A stretch of 63,567 nucleotides of DNA, from NCBI GenBank assembly GCA_017531505.1, contig JAFXKX010000010.1:1-63567 (forward strand), read 5' to 3'. Origin of the DNA: Clostridia bacterium (lineage in GTDB: Bacteria > Bacillota > Clostridia > Christensenellales > Christensenellaceae). The notes under the pieces were generated by a model, which saw nothing but the letters and a program-made list of their open reading frames with translations, had not been told where the DNA came from and made no database searches. Both the position numbers and the translations under genes were made by a program. Shown here one piece after another: positions 34,166-43,636 of the stretch (its first letter is position 1; every line of letters starts with the position of its first letter).

Positions 34166-34717
34166 TTATAACAGTGTTTCGTCGTAAATTGCGCGGCTTC
34201 CGCCCACAAACTTGGGACGGACTCTTGCGCAGATGATCGGTGCTTCACCGATCTGCTTGATGCCGAGGCGTGTCGGCACTGCCACACTAGCCAGATGCAT
34301 CCCGATCAATGTGCCGCCAATATCGATACCCGCCTTTGCGCGGATCGCTTCCACCATGACCGGCGCTTCAAAAGTTTCGTACGCCGTTGTCGCAAAAGAT
34401 CCGCCGGCTTTGGGTTGCGGCACCACATTGACCTGTTCATAACCGTATCGCTCTGCGGCCGCTTCTTCGATCACCAGACTGCGGTTTAAATGCTCACAGC
34501 ACTGTGCCGCCAGATATATCCCTTTTTCTTTCAGCACCGGATATATCCCTGCAAAAATCGCTTGTGCAAGTTCTTTGTTGGAGTAAGAACCAATCTTGTG
34601 TCCTGCCACTTCGCTGGTAGAACAACCTACCACAAAAATATCTCCCGCCTTCAGCTTTGCAACCTGCACCAACTCCTCCGCAGCCTGCTTTGCCTGCTGT
34701 GTAATTTCCTGATACAT
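34166..34717 (-). CDS. ywlG: DUF436/TIGR01440 family protein, YwlG-like
   Basis: A 183-residue conserved Firmicute protein of unknown function. The segments VVGCSTSEVAGHKIGSYSN, LAAQCCEHLNRSLVIE, VNVVPQPKAGGSFATTAY and IDIGGTLIGMHLASVAVPTR are highly conserved family landmarks. In Bacillus subtilis ywlG sits in the ywlC-ywlE-rpiB cluster with upp; here it has left the cluster at 60-63 kb and joined mtnN and cysK. It follows mtnN (12-base gap). A small-molecule-binding fold is likely, but no activity is assigned. Confidence 0.88.
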   Translation of the reverse strand: MYQEITQQAKQAAEELVQVAKLKAGDIFVVGCSTSEVAGHKIGSYSNKELAQAIFAGIYPVLKEKGIYLAAQCCEHLNRSLVIEEAAAERYGYEQVNVVPQPKAGGSFATTAYETFEAPVMVEAIRAKAGIDIGGTLIGMHLASVAVPTRLGIKQIGEAPIICARVRPKFVGGSRAIYDETLL

Positions 34718-34729
34718 CGCTTCTTCTCC

Positions 34730-35449
34730 TTAATCACTCATCAATTTCAGCATACTTACCAAAATATCTGCCGAACGGTCTGCTGCCAACTGTTCAAAAT
34801 TATCTACCGATTCATGTGCATTCTCATCTGCCAGGTCAGACAGACAGCGTACGATCACTGCCGATACTCCGTTTTCCCCTGCCACATGTACGATAGCACC
34901 GCCTTCCATCTCTGCAGCATAGGCATTATAGCAATTCCGCAGTTCCTGCTTGACTTCCTTTCTGCTTACAAACTGGTCACCCGATGCAATGCAGCCGATA
35001 TGGATATTCTCCGCAGACATATACTGCTGCGCTGCCTTTTGCAAATATTCCACCAGCACTTTATCGGTATAATAGTATGTCGGTTCATCCTTGGGTTCTC
35101 CGTCTTTCCCAAGGCAACCTTTGACATACCCAACAGGACTCAGGTCGAAGTCATGCTCTACCGTCTTATCTGCAATGACAATATCGCCCACGTGCAAACC
35201 CAGTGCAACGCCGCCTGCAATGCCGGTATTGATCAGTTTATCCACGCCAAAGCGATCGATCAACTGCTGTGCACACATAGCCGCATTGACCTTCCCCATT
35301 CCGGACTGTGTCAATACCACTGCCTGCCCCGCGATCACGCCTTCATAATACACTTTATTGCCCAATACTGTCTGTTTTTCATTTTGCATCTGTGCCCGCA
35401 GCAATGTGATCTCACTCTGCATCGCACCAATGATACCGATCATATTCAT
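34730..35449 (-). CDS. mtnN: 5'-methylthioadenosine/S-adenosylhomocysteine nucleosidase
   Basis: A 239-residue purine nucleosidase that hydrolyses MTA and SAH to adenine plus the ribosyl thioether, recycling SAM by-products. [14 protein letters not shown] at the N-terminus, [23 protein letters not shown] and [14 protein letters not shown] (catalytic glutamate region) are present, with [19 protein letters not shown] near the end carrying the catalytic aspartate. The ATG overlaps the cysK stop by four bases (ATGA), so it is translationally coupled with cysK. It links to sulfur metabolism genes nearby. Confidence 0.95.
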   Translation of the reverse strand: MNMIGIIGAMQSEITLLRAQMQNEKQTVLGNKVYYEGVIAGQAVVLTQSGMGKVNAAMCAQQLIDRFGVDKLINTGIAGGVALGLHVGDIVIADKTVEHDFDLSPVGYVKGCLGKDGEPKDEPTYYYTDKVLVEYLQKAAQQYMSAENIHIGCIASGDQFVSRKEVKQELRNCYNAYAAEMEGGAIVHVAGENGVSAVIVRCLSDLADENAHESVDNFEQLAADRSADILVSMLKLMSD

Positions 35450-36381
35450 TCCTCCCGAAACATTCTTGTAGAGAGATATCGTTCTCCCGAGTCTACCAAA
35501 ATCACAACGATCCGTTTTCCTGCATTTTCCGGCTTACAAGCCAGCTGCATTGCAGCATAGGCAGCAGCCCCCGACGAGATCCCCACCAGGATCCCTTCTG
35601 TTCTTGCCAGTTCTCTGGCCGCAGCAAAGGCATCATCTGCCTCTATCGGCATAATTTCATCGATCAACGTGGTATCCAGCACCGCCGGTATAAAGCCGGC
35701 GCCGATCCCCTGCAGTTCATGCGGGCCGGCTTCACCACCCGAAAGTACCGGGGAAGCCGCAGGTTCTACCGCCACGATCTTTACAGACGTATCTTGCTCT
35801 TTCAAATATTTTGCCGTACCGGTGATGGTGCCGCCCGTGCCTGCTCCGGCCACAAATATATCCACTCTGCCATCGGCATCTGCCCACAATTCCGGGCCGG
35901 TCGTCAGATAATGCACTTCCGGATTTGCCGGATTTTCAAACTGACCGGGGATCCAACTGCCGGGGATCTGCCGATGCAGTTCTTCTGCCTTTTGGATGGC
36001 ACCGTTCATGCCTTCTGCACCCGGGGTCAGTATGATCTGCGCGCCGTATGCTTTCAGTAGATTGATCCGCTCTTCACTCATGGTATCCGGCATGGTAAAT
36101 ATACAGGTATATCCTTTGGCAGCCGCAACCATCGCCAGACCGATGCCCGTATTACCGCTGGTCGGCTCTATGATGGTAGCACCGGGCTGTATCAGCCCTT
36201 GCTTTTCTGCTGTTTGTATCATATACATCCCTACCCTGTCCTTGGCGCTGCCGGCAGGATTTCGGTTTTCCAGTTTTGCCACGATCTCCGCCACTGCACC
36301 ATGGGTCTTTTCAAATGTATGCAGGCGCACAAGCGGTGTTTTTCCGATCAGGTCGTAAATATGGTCATAAATATTCTGCAT
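35446..36381 (-). CDS. cysK: Cysteine synthase (O-acetylserine sulfhydrylase)
   Basis: A 311-residue PLP enzyme that makes cysteine from O-acetylserine and sulfide. [20 protein letters not shown] holds the PLP lysine, [18 protein letters not shown] is the substrate loop, and [17 protein letters not shown] binds phosphate. GIGAGFIP and [11 protein letters not shown] complete the site. First gene of the cysK-mtnN-ywlG unit. The upstream region is divergent with the MATE pump and no T-box or S-box element is recognisable. Confidence 0.95.
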   Translation of the reverse strand: MQNIYDHIYDLIGKTPLVRLHTFEKTHGAVAEIVAKLENRNPAGSAKDRVGMYMIQTAEKQGLIQPGATIIEPTSGNTGIGLAMVAAAKGYTCIFTMPDTMSEERINLLKAYGAQIILTPGAEGMNGAIQKAEELHRQIPGSWIPGQFENPANPEVHYLTTGPELWADADGRVDIFVAGAGTGGTITGTAKYLKEQDTSVKIVAVEPAASPVLSGGEAGPHELQGIGAGFIPAVLDTTLIDEIMPIEADDAFAAARELARTEGILVGISSGAAAYAAMQLACKPENAGKRIVVILVDSGERYLSTRMFREE

Positions 36382-36546
36382 AACGAATACTCCTTTTCTT
36401 ACTTAATGGTAGTGAATGACGGCAGTTTTGTCAATTCGTAGTGTTAAGTTTTTCCCACAAAACAGAAATACATCTTGAAAACTATATACTTATTCTTTTC
36501 TTTTATGTTAAAATATTGTTTGTTAAAAACTGGCTGGAGATTTTTT

Positions 36547-37932
36547 ATGGAAAACACACTTCATACCAAGCGTCATTTGCTAAAAACGATTTTTCTGTTG
36601 GCTTGGCCAACGATCATTGAACAGTTACTGCAAACTGTTGCCGTATATATCAATACTGCCATGATTGGCGGCATGGGGCAAAACGCCTCTGCTGCAGTCG
36701 GACTTTCCTCTACCATCGTATGGCTGATCAACAGCCCTGCCTTTGCCATCGGCATTGGTGCTACCGCTTGTATTGCCCGTTCCATCGGCGAGCAGGATAT
36801 CGATCGGACACATGCCTATGCCAATCAGGCAGCCCGTCTTTCCTTGTTACTGGGAGCGGTAATGACTGTGTTGATGGTAGGAATCAGCCCCTTCCTGCCC
36901 ATCTGGATGGGGGCAGAACAGGCAGTCCGGCATGAAGCCTCTGTTTATTTTGCTCTCATCTGTGCACCGTATCTGTTCAATGCCATCAACATCGTGTTCG
37001 GTTCTGTACTGCGCGGTGCAGGCGATACCCGCACTGCCATGCAGGTCAACCTGCTCATTAACATCGTGCACATTATATTGAATTTCTTCTTTATCTATCC
37101 TACCCGTGACGTCAGCATTTTGGGACTGGAGTTCCGGGTATTCGGCTTTGGCTGGGGCGTCGCCGGGGCAGGATTCTCTACCCTGATGCGCTATGTGCTG
37201 GGCGGTCTGCTCATGATCCGTGCACTGCGCAAGAATACTCTGTTTGCTTTCCGGTGGAAACATTTGCGCGCAAAAGACAAGCCCGCCATGAAGCAGATGC
37301 TCACCATTGCGCTTCCCATCGCGCTCAGCCGTCTGGCCAGCTGCCTTGGGCAGGTCGTCTTTACCCGCCTGGTCACCACATTGGGAACCGCGGTATTTGC
37401 GGCACATTCCATTGCATTGACCGCAGAAGAAGCCTTTTATATTCCCGGCTATGGTATGCAGTCTGCCGCCACTACTCTGGTCGGCAACGCCATTGGTGAG
37501 CGCAACAAGAAAAAACTGATGCAGATCTCGGGTCTGATGGTATTGATCGCCTTTCTCTTCATGGTATTGACAGGGGGACTGCTGTTTATACTGGCAACAA
37601 AGATGATGCAGCTGTTTACCCCCGATGCCGACGTTATCCGTATGGGTGCTTCCGTGCTGCGCATCGTGGCATTGTCCGAACCTATCTTTGGTATCTCTAT
37701 CATACTGGAAGGTATCTTTAACGGCGCGGGTGACACCAGACACCCCTTTATCTATAGTTTATTCAGTATGTGGGCCGTGCGTATTTTAGGCACTTTCCTG
37801 TGCGTCAATGTATTCCACATGGGTTTGAACGCCGTCTGGTTGTGCATGGTTGCAGATAATGTCTGCCGCGGATTGCTGCTGGTCATCCGTTTCCGCCGCA
37901 AAGGGATCGGTGATTTACCGGATCCCGCCTGA
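36547..37932 (+). CDS. MATE family multidrug/Na+ antiporter
   Basis: A 461-residue multidrug and toxin extrusion transporter. The opening IFLLAWPTIIEQLLQTVAVYINTAMIG is the family's first helix, and LINIVHIILNFFFIY, EAFYIPGYGMQSAATTLVGNAIG and GIFNGAGDTRHPFI are conserved MATE landmarks. Twelve transmembrane helices can be drawn in two bundles of six. I begin at the ATG at 36547, with TGGAGA ahead; a longer frame reaches back 24 codons with no ribosome site. The exported substrates are unknown. Confidence 0.92.
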   Translation: MENTLHTKRHLLKTIFLLAWPTIIEQLLQTVAVYINTAMIGGMGQNASAAVGLSSTIVWLINSPAFAIGIGATACIARSIGEQDIDRTHAYANQAARLSLLLGAVMTVLMVGISPFLPIWMGAEQAVRHEASVYFALICAPYLFNAINIVFGSVLRGAGDTRTAMQVNLLINIVHIILNFFFIYPTRDVSILGLEFRVFGFGWGVAGAGFSTLMRYVLGGLLMIRALRKNTLFAFRWKHLRAKDKPAMKQMLTIALPIALSRLASCLGQVVFTRLVTTLGTAVFAAHSIALTAEEAFYIPGYGMQSAATTLVGNAIGERNKKKLMQISGLMVLIAFLFMVLTGGLLFILATKMMQLFTPDADVIRMGASVLRIVALSEPIFGISIILEGIFNGAGDTRHPFIYSLFSMWAVRILGTFLCVNVFHMGLNAVWLCMVADNVCRGLLLVIRFRRKGIGDLPDPA

Positions 37933-37943
37933 TTTCACTCAAC

Positions 37944-37976
37944 AAAAAAGGCAAGACCACAGGTCTTGTCTTTTTT
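37944..37976. terminator. Bidirectional terminator between MATE and gnd
   Basis: AAAAAAGGCAAGACC with GGTCTTGTCTTTTTT and a 3-nt loop, between convergent genes. Confidence 0.85.
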
Positions 37977-37983
37977 ATTTACA

Positions 37984-39435
37984 TTATACAGTATAAGTAG
38001 ATGCTGCGGTATCGCCACCATGGCCGGTCCAGTCGGTATGGAAAAACTCACCGCGCGGTCTGTCTGTTCTTTCATATGTGTGTGCACCAAAGTAGTCACG
38101 CTGCGCCTGCAGCAAGTTTGCCGGCAATTTCTCACAACGGTATCCGTCAAAATAACTGAGCGCTGCGCTGATCGCAGGCATCGGGATACCATGCAGTACA
38201 GCAGCCGCTACCACGGTACGCCAACTCTTGGAGGAGTCCTCCATAATTTCCGCAAAATACGGATCCATCAGCAGATTTACCAGATCGGCATCTGTATCAT
38301 AGGCATCCTTTATCTTTTGCAGGAATACCGAGCGAATAATACAACCTTCGCGCCAGATCATCGCCGTTTGTCCGCAATCGATCTGCCAACCATACGTCTT
38401 GCACGCCTGACGGATCAATGCAAAGCCCTGCGCATAGGATACGATCTTTGCCGCATATACCGCCTTGCGCAGATGTTCCAGCAATGCCTGCTTATCTCCT
38501 TCAAATACCGGTGTTTCAGATACAAACTTTGCACTGGCCTGTACACGTTCTTCTTTTTGTGCAGAAAGGCAGCGGGCAAACACCGCTTCTCCGATCAGCG
38601 TCAACGGTATCCCTTCTTCCAATGCACAAATGCCTGTCCATTTGCCGGTACCCTTTTGGCCTGCAGTATCCAGTATCTTATCTACAATGGGAAGACCGTC
38701 TTCATCCAGCTTCTGCAGGATATTGGCGGTGATCTCTATCAGATAACTATTCAGCTCCGTCGTATTCCAACAGGCAAATACCTCTCCGATTTCTACAGCA
38801 GACATCTTTAACAGATCCCTCATCAGATGGTAGGCCTCGCAAATGATCTGCATATCGCCATATTCGATACCGTTATGCACCATTTTTACAAAATGCCCCG
38901 CACCATCTGCACCAATATAACCACAGCAGGGCTGACCATCCGGCGTCTTTGCGCTGATTGCTTCAAAAATCGGCTGTATGCATTCCCATGCTTCCCGGGA
39001 ACCGCCCGGCATGAGTGCAGGGCCATTGAGTGCGCCTTCCTCACCACCGGATACACCGCTACCGATATAGTGAATCCCTTGCGCCTCCAAATCCTTGCAT
39101 CGACGAATGGTATCCTGATAATTGGAGTTGCCCCCATCGATCAGAATATCACCGGGATCCAGCATCGGCACGATCTGACGAATAAATGCATCTACCGGGG
39201 CACCCTGACGGATCATTAACATTATACGCCGCGGTTTTTCCAGTACAGCAACCAATTCTTCCAAACTATGGGCACCCACAAATTTTTTATCTTTGCCGCG
39301 TCCTTCCAGGAATCTATCTACTTTTTCGGTAGTGCGGTTATATACTGCCACACGGAATCCGTTTCGTTCCATATTCAGGGCCAAATTTTCGCCCATGACC
39401 GCCAGTCCGACGACTGCAATTTCTGCTTTTCTCAT
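37984..39435 (-). CDS. gnd: 6-phosphogluconate dehydrogenase, decarboxylating
   Basis: Oxidises 6-phosphogluconate to ribulose 5-phosphate with NADP+ in the pentose phosphate pathway. The protein is 483 residues, near the usual 470-480. VGLAVMGENLALNMERNGF is the dinucleotide fold, IDGGNSNYQDTIRRC and GSGVSGGEEGALNGPALMPGG hold the substrate residues, and KMVHNGIEYGDMQ carries the catalytic lysine and neighbours. C-terminal YFDGYRCEKLPANLLQAQRDYFGAHTYERTDRPRGEFFHTDW is canonical. It follows the Fsa-type aldolase gene (26-base gap), giving a two-gene pentose phosphate unit. Confidence 0.97.
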   Translation of the reverse strand: MRKAEIAVVGLAVMGENLALNMERNGFRVAVYNRTTEKVDRFLEGRGKDKKFVGAHSLEELVAVLEKPRRIMLMIRQGAPVDAFIRQIVPMLDPGDILIDGGNSNYQDTIRRCKDLEAQGIHYIGSGVSGGEEGALNGPALMPGGSREAWECIQPIFEAISAKTPDGQPCCGYIGADGAGHFVKMVHNGIEYGDMQIICEAYHLMRDLLKMSAVEIGEVFACWNTTELNSYLIEITANILQKLDEDGLPIVDKILDTAGQKGTGKWTGICALEEGIPLTLIGEAVFARCLSAQKEERVQASAKFVSETPVFEGDKQALLEHLRKAVYAAKIVSYAQGFALIRQACKTYGWQIDCGQTAMIWREGCIIRSVFLQKIKDAYDTDADLVNLLMDPYFAEIMEDSSKSWRTVVAAAVLHGIPMPAISAALSYFDGYRCEKLPANLLQAQRDYFGAHTYERTDRPRGEFFHTDWTGHGGDTAASTYTV

Positions 39436-39461
39436 ATCCTTCCTTTTCTGCTCTCACCAAA

Positions 39462-40142
39462 TCATCTCTTCAGGTTGATGCCCTTTACTTCTTCAATCAA
39501 AGACAAATAATCATTTTCAAAATTTTCTTCTGCAGTAAAGGTCGCATCATGCTTGATCAATGCACGCAATACCTCCGGGGCCGCAGTCACTGCACCGACT
39601 CCTTTTTTGCACAAATTGAGTACTTGCTGAGAGTTCTTGAAACTGGCAGCTAATACATCGCATTCCATATTGTGAATACGGAACATATTATGAATATCTG
39701 CGGCAACCTGCACACCGTCTGCACCCATGTTATCTAAACGATTTACATATGGTGCGGTATATCTTGCGCCTGCCTTACCTGCCATAAATGCCTGCATTGC
39801 TGTATAAATTGCCGTAGCCGTTACATTGACGCCTTCCTTTTTGAGCAGATGGATCGCCTTCAGTCCTGCGGCAGATACCGGTACCTTGATAAACATATCT
39901 TCCGCAATGGCATCCAACATGAAATGTGCTTCTTCCAGAATGCCTTCCGTGGTATCCGAAATAACCTGCGCATGAAGTTGGCTGTCAGACGGGATCAATT
40001 TACGGATCTCTTTGAGCAGCTTGATGGGATTTGTATGTTCATTCCGCAAAATGCTGGGGTTGGTTGTTACTCCGTCATAAGGATATGCTTCGTACAACGA
40101 TTCGATTTCTTTCAAGTTTGCATGGTCGATCAGAACAAGCAT
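39462..40142 (-). CDS. fsa: Fructose-6-phosphate aldolase (FSA/TalC-like transaldolase)
   Basis: A 226-residue class I aldolase of the TalC/FSA family; small transaldolases are about 215-220. The Schiff-base lysine is in MFIKVPVSAAGLKAI, and the segments DGVTTNPSIL, ATAIYTAMQAF, APYVNRLDNMGADG and VLAASFKNSQQ match E. coli FSA in pattern. FSA makes fructose 6-phosphate from dihydroxyacetone and glyceraldehyde 3-phosphate; transaldolase activity is the alternative. It lies just upstream of gnd in the same operon, which supports a pentose phosphate role. Confidence 0.88.
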   Translation of the reverse strand: MLVLIDHANLKEIESLYEAYPYDGVTTNPSILRNEHTNPIKLLKEIRKLIPSDSQLHAQVISDTTEGILEEAHFMLDAIAEDMFIKVPVSAAGLKAIHLLKKEGVNVTATAIYTAMQAFMAGKAGARYTAPYVNRLDNMGADGVQVAADIHNMFRIHNMECDVLAASFKNSQQVLNLCKKGVGAVTAAPEVLRALIKHDATFTAEENFENDYLSLIEEVKGINLKR

Positions 40143-40193
40143 GACTGCCTCCTATATTACTCCGTCATCGTTGCTCACAATGTGGAGAAATGC

Positions 40194-40226
40194 TATAATT
40201 ATAGCATAGCACAAAACTTGTGCTAT
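40194..40226 (+). promoter_or_regulatory. pepT -10 and inverted repeat at the predicted start site
   Basis: TATAAT at 40194-40199 is followed at 40206-40226 by ATAGCACAA, three bases and its exact complement, which would overlap the predicted pepT transcription start. It looks like an operator, but a small 5' hairpin is equally possible. Confidence 0.45.
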
Positions 40227-40259
40227 CGAAATAGAAAAAGTGAAAGGATTGAAGTTTTT

Positions 40260-41468
40260 ATGGATATTGTACAACGTTTTTTGAAATATGTTGCATTTGA
40301 GTCCATGTCTGATGAGAATTCCTCCTCTGTACCCAGTACCCCCAATCAAAAAATACTGGGTGCCGCACTGGCAGAAGAAATGCGCGAAATGGACATTGCC
40401 GATGCATATATGGACGAATACGGTTATGTTTACGGTACCATCCCCGGCACACTGGAAGGCCCTATCGTCGGGTTGGTCGCTCATATGGACACCTCTCCGG
40501 ATATCACCGGTGCAAATGCCAAGACCCGTATTGTCCACTATACCGGCGGCGATATCGTTCTCAATGAGGATCTGAATATCGTACTTTCTCCAAAAGAGTT
40601 CCCTACTCTGGCTATGTACGAAGGACAGGATATCATCGTAACAGACGGCACCACTCTGCTGGGTGCAGATGACAAGGCCGGCATTGCCGCTATCCTCTCT
40701 GCTGCAGAACAAATCATGGCCGATGACAAACCCCACGGCACCTTCAAGATCGCCTTCACGCCGGACGAAGAGATCGGCCGCGGTACCGATCAATTTAATA
40801 TTGACGGTTTTGGTGCTGATTATGCCTATACTGTAGACGGCGGTACTATCGGTGGATTGGAATATGAAAATTTCAATGCTGCTGCCGCCACCGTCACTGT
40901 ACACGGCAAAAACATTCATCCCGGTTCTGCCAAGCATAAGATGAAAAACTCCATGCTGATCGCCATGGAATTCAACAGCATGCTGCCCGCTTTCGAAATT
41001 CCCGCATATACCGAAGGCTACGAAGGCTTTGCACACCTGACCGATATCTGCGGCGAAGTGGAAAAAACCACGCTTTCTTATATTCTGCGCGACCATGACA
41101 GCGATAAGCTGGAGGCACGGAAAGCCCGCTTCCTCGCCAATATGCAGTTCCTCAACGACAAATACGGCGAAGGTACCGTAGAAGTGGCATTGCAGGATAA
41201 CTACCGTAATATGAAAGAAATGCTGCTGCCGCATATGCATATCGTAGAAAAAGCCAAAGAAGCTATGCTGCAGGCAGGTATCACGCCGCGCATCGATCCT
41301 ATCCGCGGCGGCACAGATGGCGCAAGACTCTCTTATATGGGACTCCCCTGCCCCAATATCTTTACCGGCGGCGAAAATGCCCATGGGCGTTATGAGTATC
41401 TGCCCATACCCTCTCTTCAGAAATGTGCAGAGGTGATCGTCAATATCATTTACGGCGCAGCCAAATAA
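40260..41468 (+). CDS. pepT: Peptidase T (tripeptide aminopeptidase)
   Basis: A 402-residue zinc metallopeptidase of family M20 that releases the N-terminal residue of tripeptides in the cytoplasm. VAHMDTSPDITG gives the first zinc histidine and aspartate, DGTTLLGADDKAGIAA the bridging aspartate, and FTPDEEIGRGTDQF the catalytic glutamate with a zinc ligand. PIRGGTDGARLSYMGLPCPNIFTGG completes the metal site. The start is the ATG at 40260 with GAAAGG upstream. It has an inverted repeat in the promoter region, and the terminator follows after 14 bases. Confidence 0.96.
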   Translation: MDIVQRFLKYVAFESMSDENSSSVPSTPNQKILGAALAEEMREMDIADAYMDEYGYVYGTIPGTLEGPIVGLVAHMDTSPDITGANAKTRIVHYTGGDIVLNEDLNIVLSPKEFPTLAMYEGQDIIVTDGTTLLGADDKAGIAAILSAAEQIMADDKPHGTFKIAFTPDEEIGRGTDQFNIDGFGADYAYTVDGGTIGGLEYENFNAAAATVTVHGKNIHPGSAKHKMKNSMLIAMEFNSMLPAFEIPAYTEGYEGFAHLTDICGEVEKTTLSYILRDHDSDKLEARKARFLANMQFLNDKYGEGTVEVALQDNYRNMKEMLLPHMHIVEKAKEAMLQAGITPRIDPIRGGTDGARLSYMGLPCPNIFTGGENAHGRYEYLPIPSLQKCAEVIVNIIYGAAK

Positions 41469-41482
41469 GTATGACTCAATCC

Positions 41483-41512
41483 AAAAAGCGACAGGTAATC
41501 CTGTCGCTTTTT
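41483..41512. terminator. Terminator of pepT
   Basis: A 13-bp stem AAAAAGCGACAGG/CCTGTCGCTTTTT with a 4-nt loop. It also lies at the end of the minus-strand unit at 41525, so it probably acts both ways. Confidence 0.85.
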
Positions 41513-41524
41513 TCATAGTTCTGT

Positions 41525-42415
41525 TTACAAATCAAACTGTTCGCCTGCGATCCCTTTGGGAAATTGCAGAACGCACCCTTTTGCGGGGTTGACGATCTGA
41601 CTGATACGCAGATCCCCCTGCAGGGAAAGCAGCATTGCACATTGCTTATCATTCAGAGGGCTGTATTCCTGCAGGAACCGATGCATTTTTCTTGCCGCCG
41701 CAATACTTGCCTTATCTAAAGAAGCATCCGCTGCCGTCGTTAAATAACTGTCTTTTGTCACGATAAACGGCGTGGGGATATAAGAATCCGGTCTGCACAC
41801 GGTGACTCGTACGGTGATCTCGCCTGCTGTTTCCAATCCGCAGATGGCGGTCTCTCCATCCCCCTGCAGTGCATGGATATCGCCCATAGAAAGCAGCGCG
41901 CCCTCTACCGCCACCGGCAAATACAGCGTAACCCCTTCACCAAGATCTTTGATATCCAGGTTCCCGCCATGTTCACCGGGCGTCTCGGAAATCACCGTTC
42001 CCTGTGCCGGTGCGGTACCAATGGTGCCGATCATAGGGCAGACAGGCAGGCGAATTCCTGCGTCAAAGCAAATTTCATTATCCTCTATCGGGAACAGCCG
42101 TGTGTAGCTGCCCTCCATACGGTAACTGCCTGTGCCATCCCGTACAGACATGACCCCGTACTCCGGTAGCCGTATCTGCAATATTTCCACCTTTAATACA
42201 TCTCCGGGGTGAGCATCGTTTATATACAACGGACCGGTCACCGGATTGTAATAGGGAATATGCAGCACCCGCAGATCGATCTCTTCCCGATCGATCTGAT
42301 CGTTATAGCAGTCCTGACAGCAAAATGTTACCGTATCCCCCGATGCGGCATACGCTGCCGGCGGAACCGCAGCATCAAAGAAATGCTGCACTTTTGTTTT
42401 AGGGATACGCAGCAT
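41525..42415 (-). CDS. Acetamidase/formamidase family protein
   Basis: A 296-residue protein of the FmdA/AmdA family, whose members hydrolyse formamide or short amides. The pattern TVTFCCQDCYNDQ, NPVTGPLYINDAHPGDVLKVEI, GTIGTAPAQG and DIHALQGDGE are the family's recognisable blocks, the third and fourth being active-site regions. Function in amide nitrogen scavenging is inferred; several anaerobe homologues are uncharacterised. It ends one base before the esterase gene begins its stop (42417), so the two are transcribed together. Confidence 0.87.
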   Translation of the reverse strand: MLRIPKTKVQHFFDAAVPPAAYAASGDTVTFCCQDCYNDQIDREEIDLRVLHIPYYNPVTGPLYINDAHPGDVLKVEILQIRLPEYGVMSVRDGTGSYRMEGSYTRLFPIEDNEICFDAGIRLPVCPMIGTIGTAPAQGTVISETPGEHGGNLDIKDLGEGVTLYLPVAVEGALLSMGDIHALQGDGETAICGLETAGEITVRVTVCRPDSYIPTPFIVTKDSYLTTAADASLDKASIAAARKMHRFLQEYSPLNDKQCAMLLSLQGDLRISQIVNPAKGCVLQFPKGIAGEQFDL

Positions 42416-42416
42416 C

Positions 42417-43559
42417 TTACAACTCCGTTACCAGCGGGTACGGCCGGATCACTTCACAATTTGCATCATTGACATCCTGCCCATGATAGAACCATGCCAG
42501 CGCCTGCGGGATCATATATTTGAGGAAGGTCAGACTGTGTCCCATCTGATTGACCATCAGGCGGAAATCATACTCCTTATAGTTGAGCGCACTGGCCACA
42601 TCTTTGTCTGCCAATACCCAGTCACCAAAGATAATGTCTGCATCGTATTTGCCCACACACATACACGTACGTAAATTTTTCTTTTCCTCTGTTGTACGGA
42701 TCACGGAAGGCCATATATTGCCGCCGCGAATATTGCCAAAGCTGGGGCTGCCCAAAATCGCATTGCCAAACAAATGATTTGCATACCATGCTGTTGCAAA
42801 CCCCGCAATACCGCTGGAGCTCAGACCGACAACGCTGTGCCCCATGGGATCTTCTGTGATCAAATAGTCTTTCAGTACCATAGGGAGGAACTCTTCCGCA
42901 AGAAATCTGGCATTCCAGTCACTGACGGTATCGTACTCCACACTGCGGTTGGTGATACCCTTACCGGTACCGTATACAGGCTCGCCGGGGCCAGGATAAC
43001 CAGGCGTAATAAATACCGCAACTGTCAGCGGGATCTTTCTGTCGGCAATCAAGTTATCCAGCAGATCTGTTACATTGCTGCCCGTGTCCGGCAATTCCAA
43101 TGCACCATCTGCAGGAACCACTTTCAGCATATCACTCATGGTCGGACGATCGCCTATTTCAGGCACGATCGGCTGCTTGATCGCAGGCGCCATATACATC
43201 TGTCCATCCAGGAACAGGATCAGATCCGCGGGCACAGTACCATCATACTGAGCCGGCGTATAAATCCAATATTTATGCTTTACGCCGGGGTAAAATGCAC
43301 TGTCTTCCATCAGATGTCCTACGATCTTTCCGCGCGGAACATCCTCCCTGCGCAGATAGTCTGCAGGCAGCGGGTACAGTTCCTTATTCCACTCTGCACG
43401 ACCCATAGCTGTCTCATCACGCAGATGATACCCTACGATCGGGTAATCTATCATACAGTTAAATGCCCGCCAACTGCTTTCCGGCATGGTGACGGTGACC
43501 ATTTTTTCTTCAGGTTTTTCACACAACTGTTTCCACTGGATTGCTTTTTGTTCTTTCAT
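42417..43559 (-). CDS. Alpha/beta hydrolase, esterase-like (enterochelin-esterase family)
   Basis: A 380-residue putative esterase. An N-terminal carbohydrate-binding-like region (about 1-110) precedes an esterase D-type hydrolase. The nucleophile elbow is HSVVGLSSSGIAGFATAWY (GxSxSG type), and an acid-histidine end is suggested by QMGHSLTFLKYMIPQALAWFY. The family includes enterochelin esterases and acyl hydrolases. No signal peptide is seen. The start at 43559 follows TAGGAG. Together with the formamidase-like gene it forms a two-gene operon with no obvious pathway. Confidence 0.75.
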   Translation of the reverse strand: MKEQKAIQWKQLCEKPEEKMVTVTMPESSWRAFNCMIDYPIVGYHLRDETAMGRAEWNKELYPLPADYLRREDVPRGKIVGHLMEDSAFYPGVKHKYWIYTPAQYDGTVPADLILFLDGQMYMAPAIKQPIVPEIGDRPTMSDMLKVVPADGALELPDTGSNVTDLLDNLIADRKIPLTVAVFITPGYPGPGEPVYGTGKGITNRSVEYDTVSDWNARFLAEEFLPMVLKDYLITEDPMGHSVVGLSSSGIAGFATAWYANHLFGNAILGSPSFGNIRGGNIWPSVIRTTEEKKNLRTCMCVGKYDADIIFGDWVLADKDVASALNYKEYDFRLMVNQMGHSLTFLKYMIPQALAWFYHGQDVNDANCEVIRPYPLVTEL

Positions 43560-43600
43560 TCCCGTACTCCTATCTTTCAATTTTCAAATTTCTTATAAAA

Positions 43601-43628
43601 AAAGAGCAGAGTAATATCTCTGCTCTTT
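43601..43628 (-). terminator. Terminator of pduL
   Basis: An 11-bp stem AAAGAGCAGAG/CTCTGCTCTTT with a 6-nt loop, nine bases beyond the pduL stop. Flanking A-run gives U-run on the minus strand. Confidence 0.8.
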
Positions 43629-43636
43629 CTTGTTTG

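Noticed and set aside
31918..34717. A restriction-modification system around the double methyltransferase
   Set aside because: The neighbours are a cyclophilin and a DUF436 protein, and no endonuclease or HNH/PD-(D/E)XK frame is visible within several kilobases.
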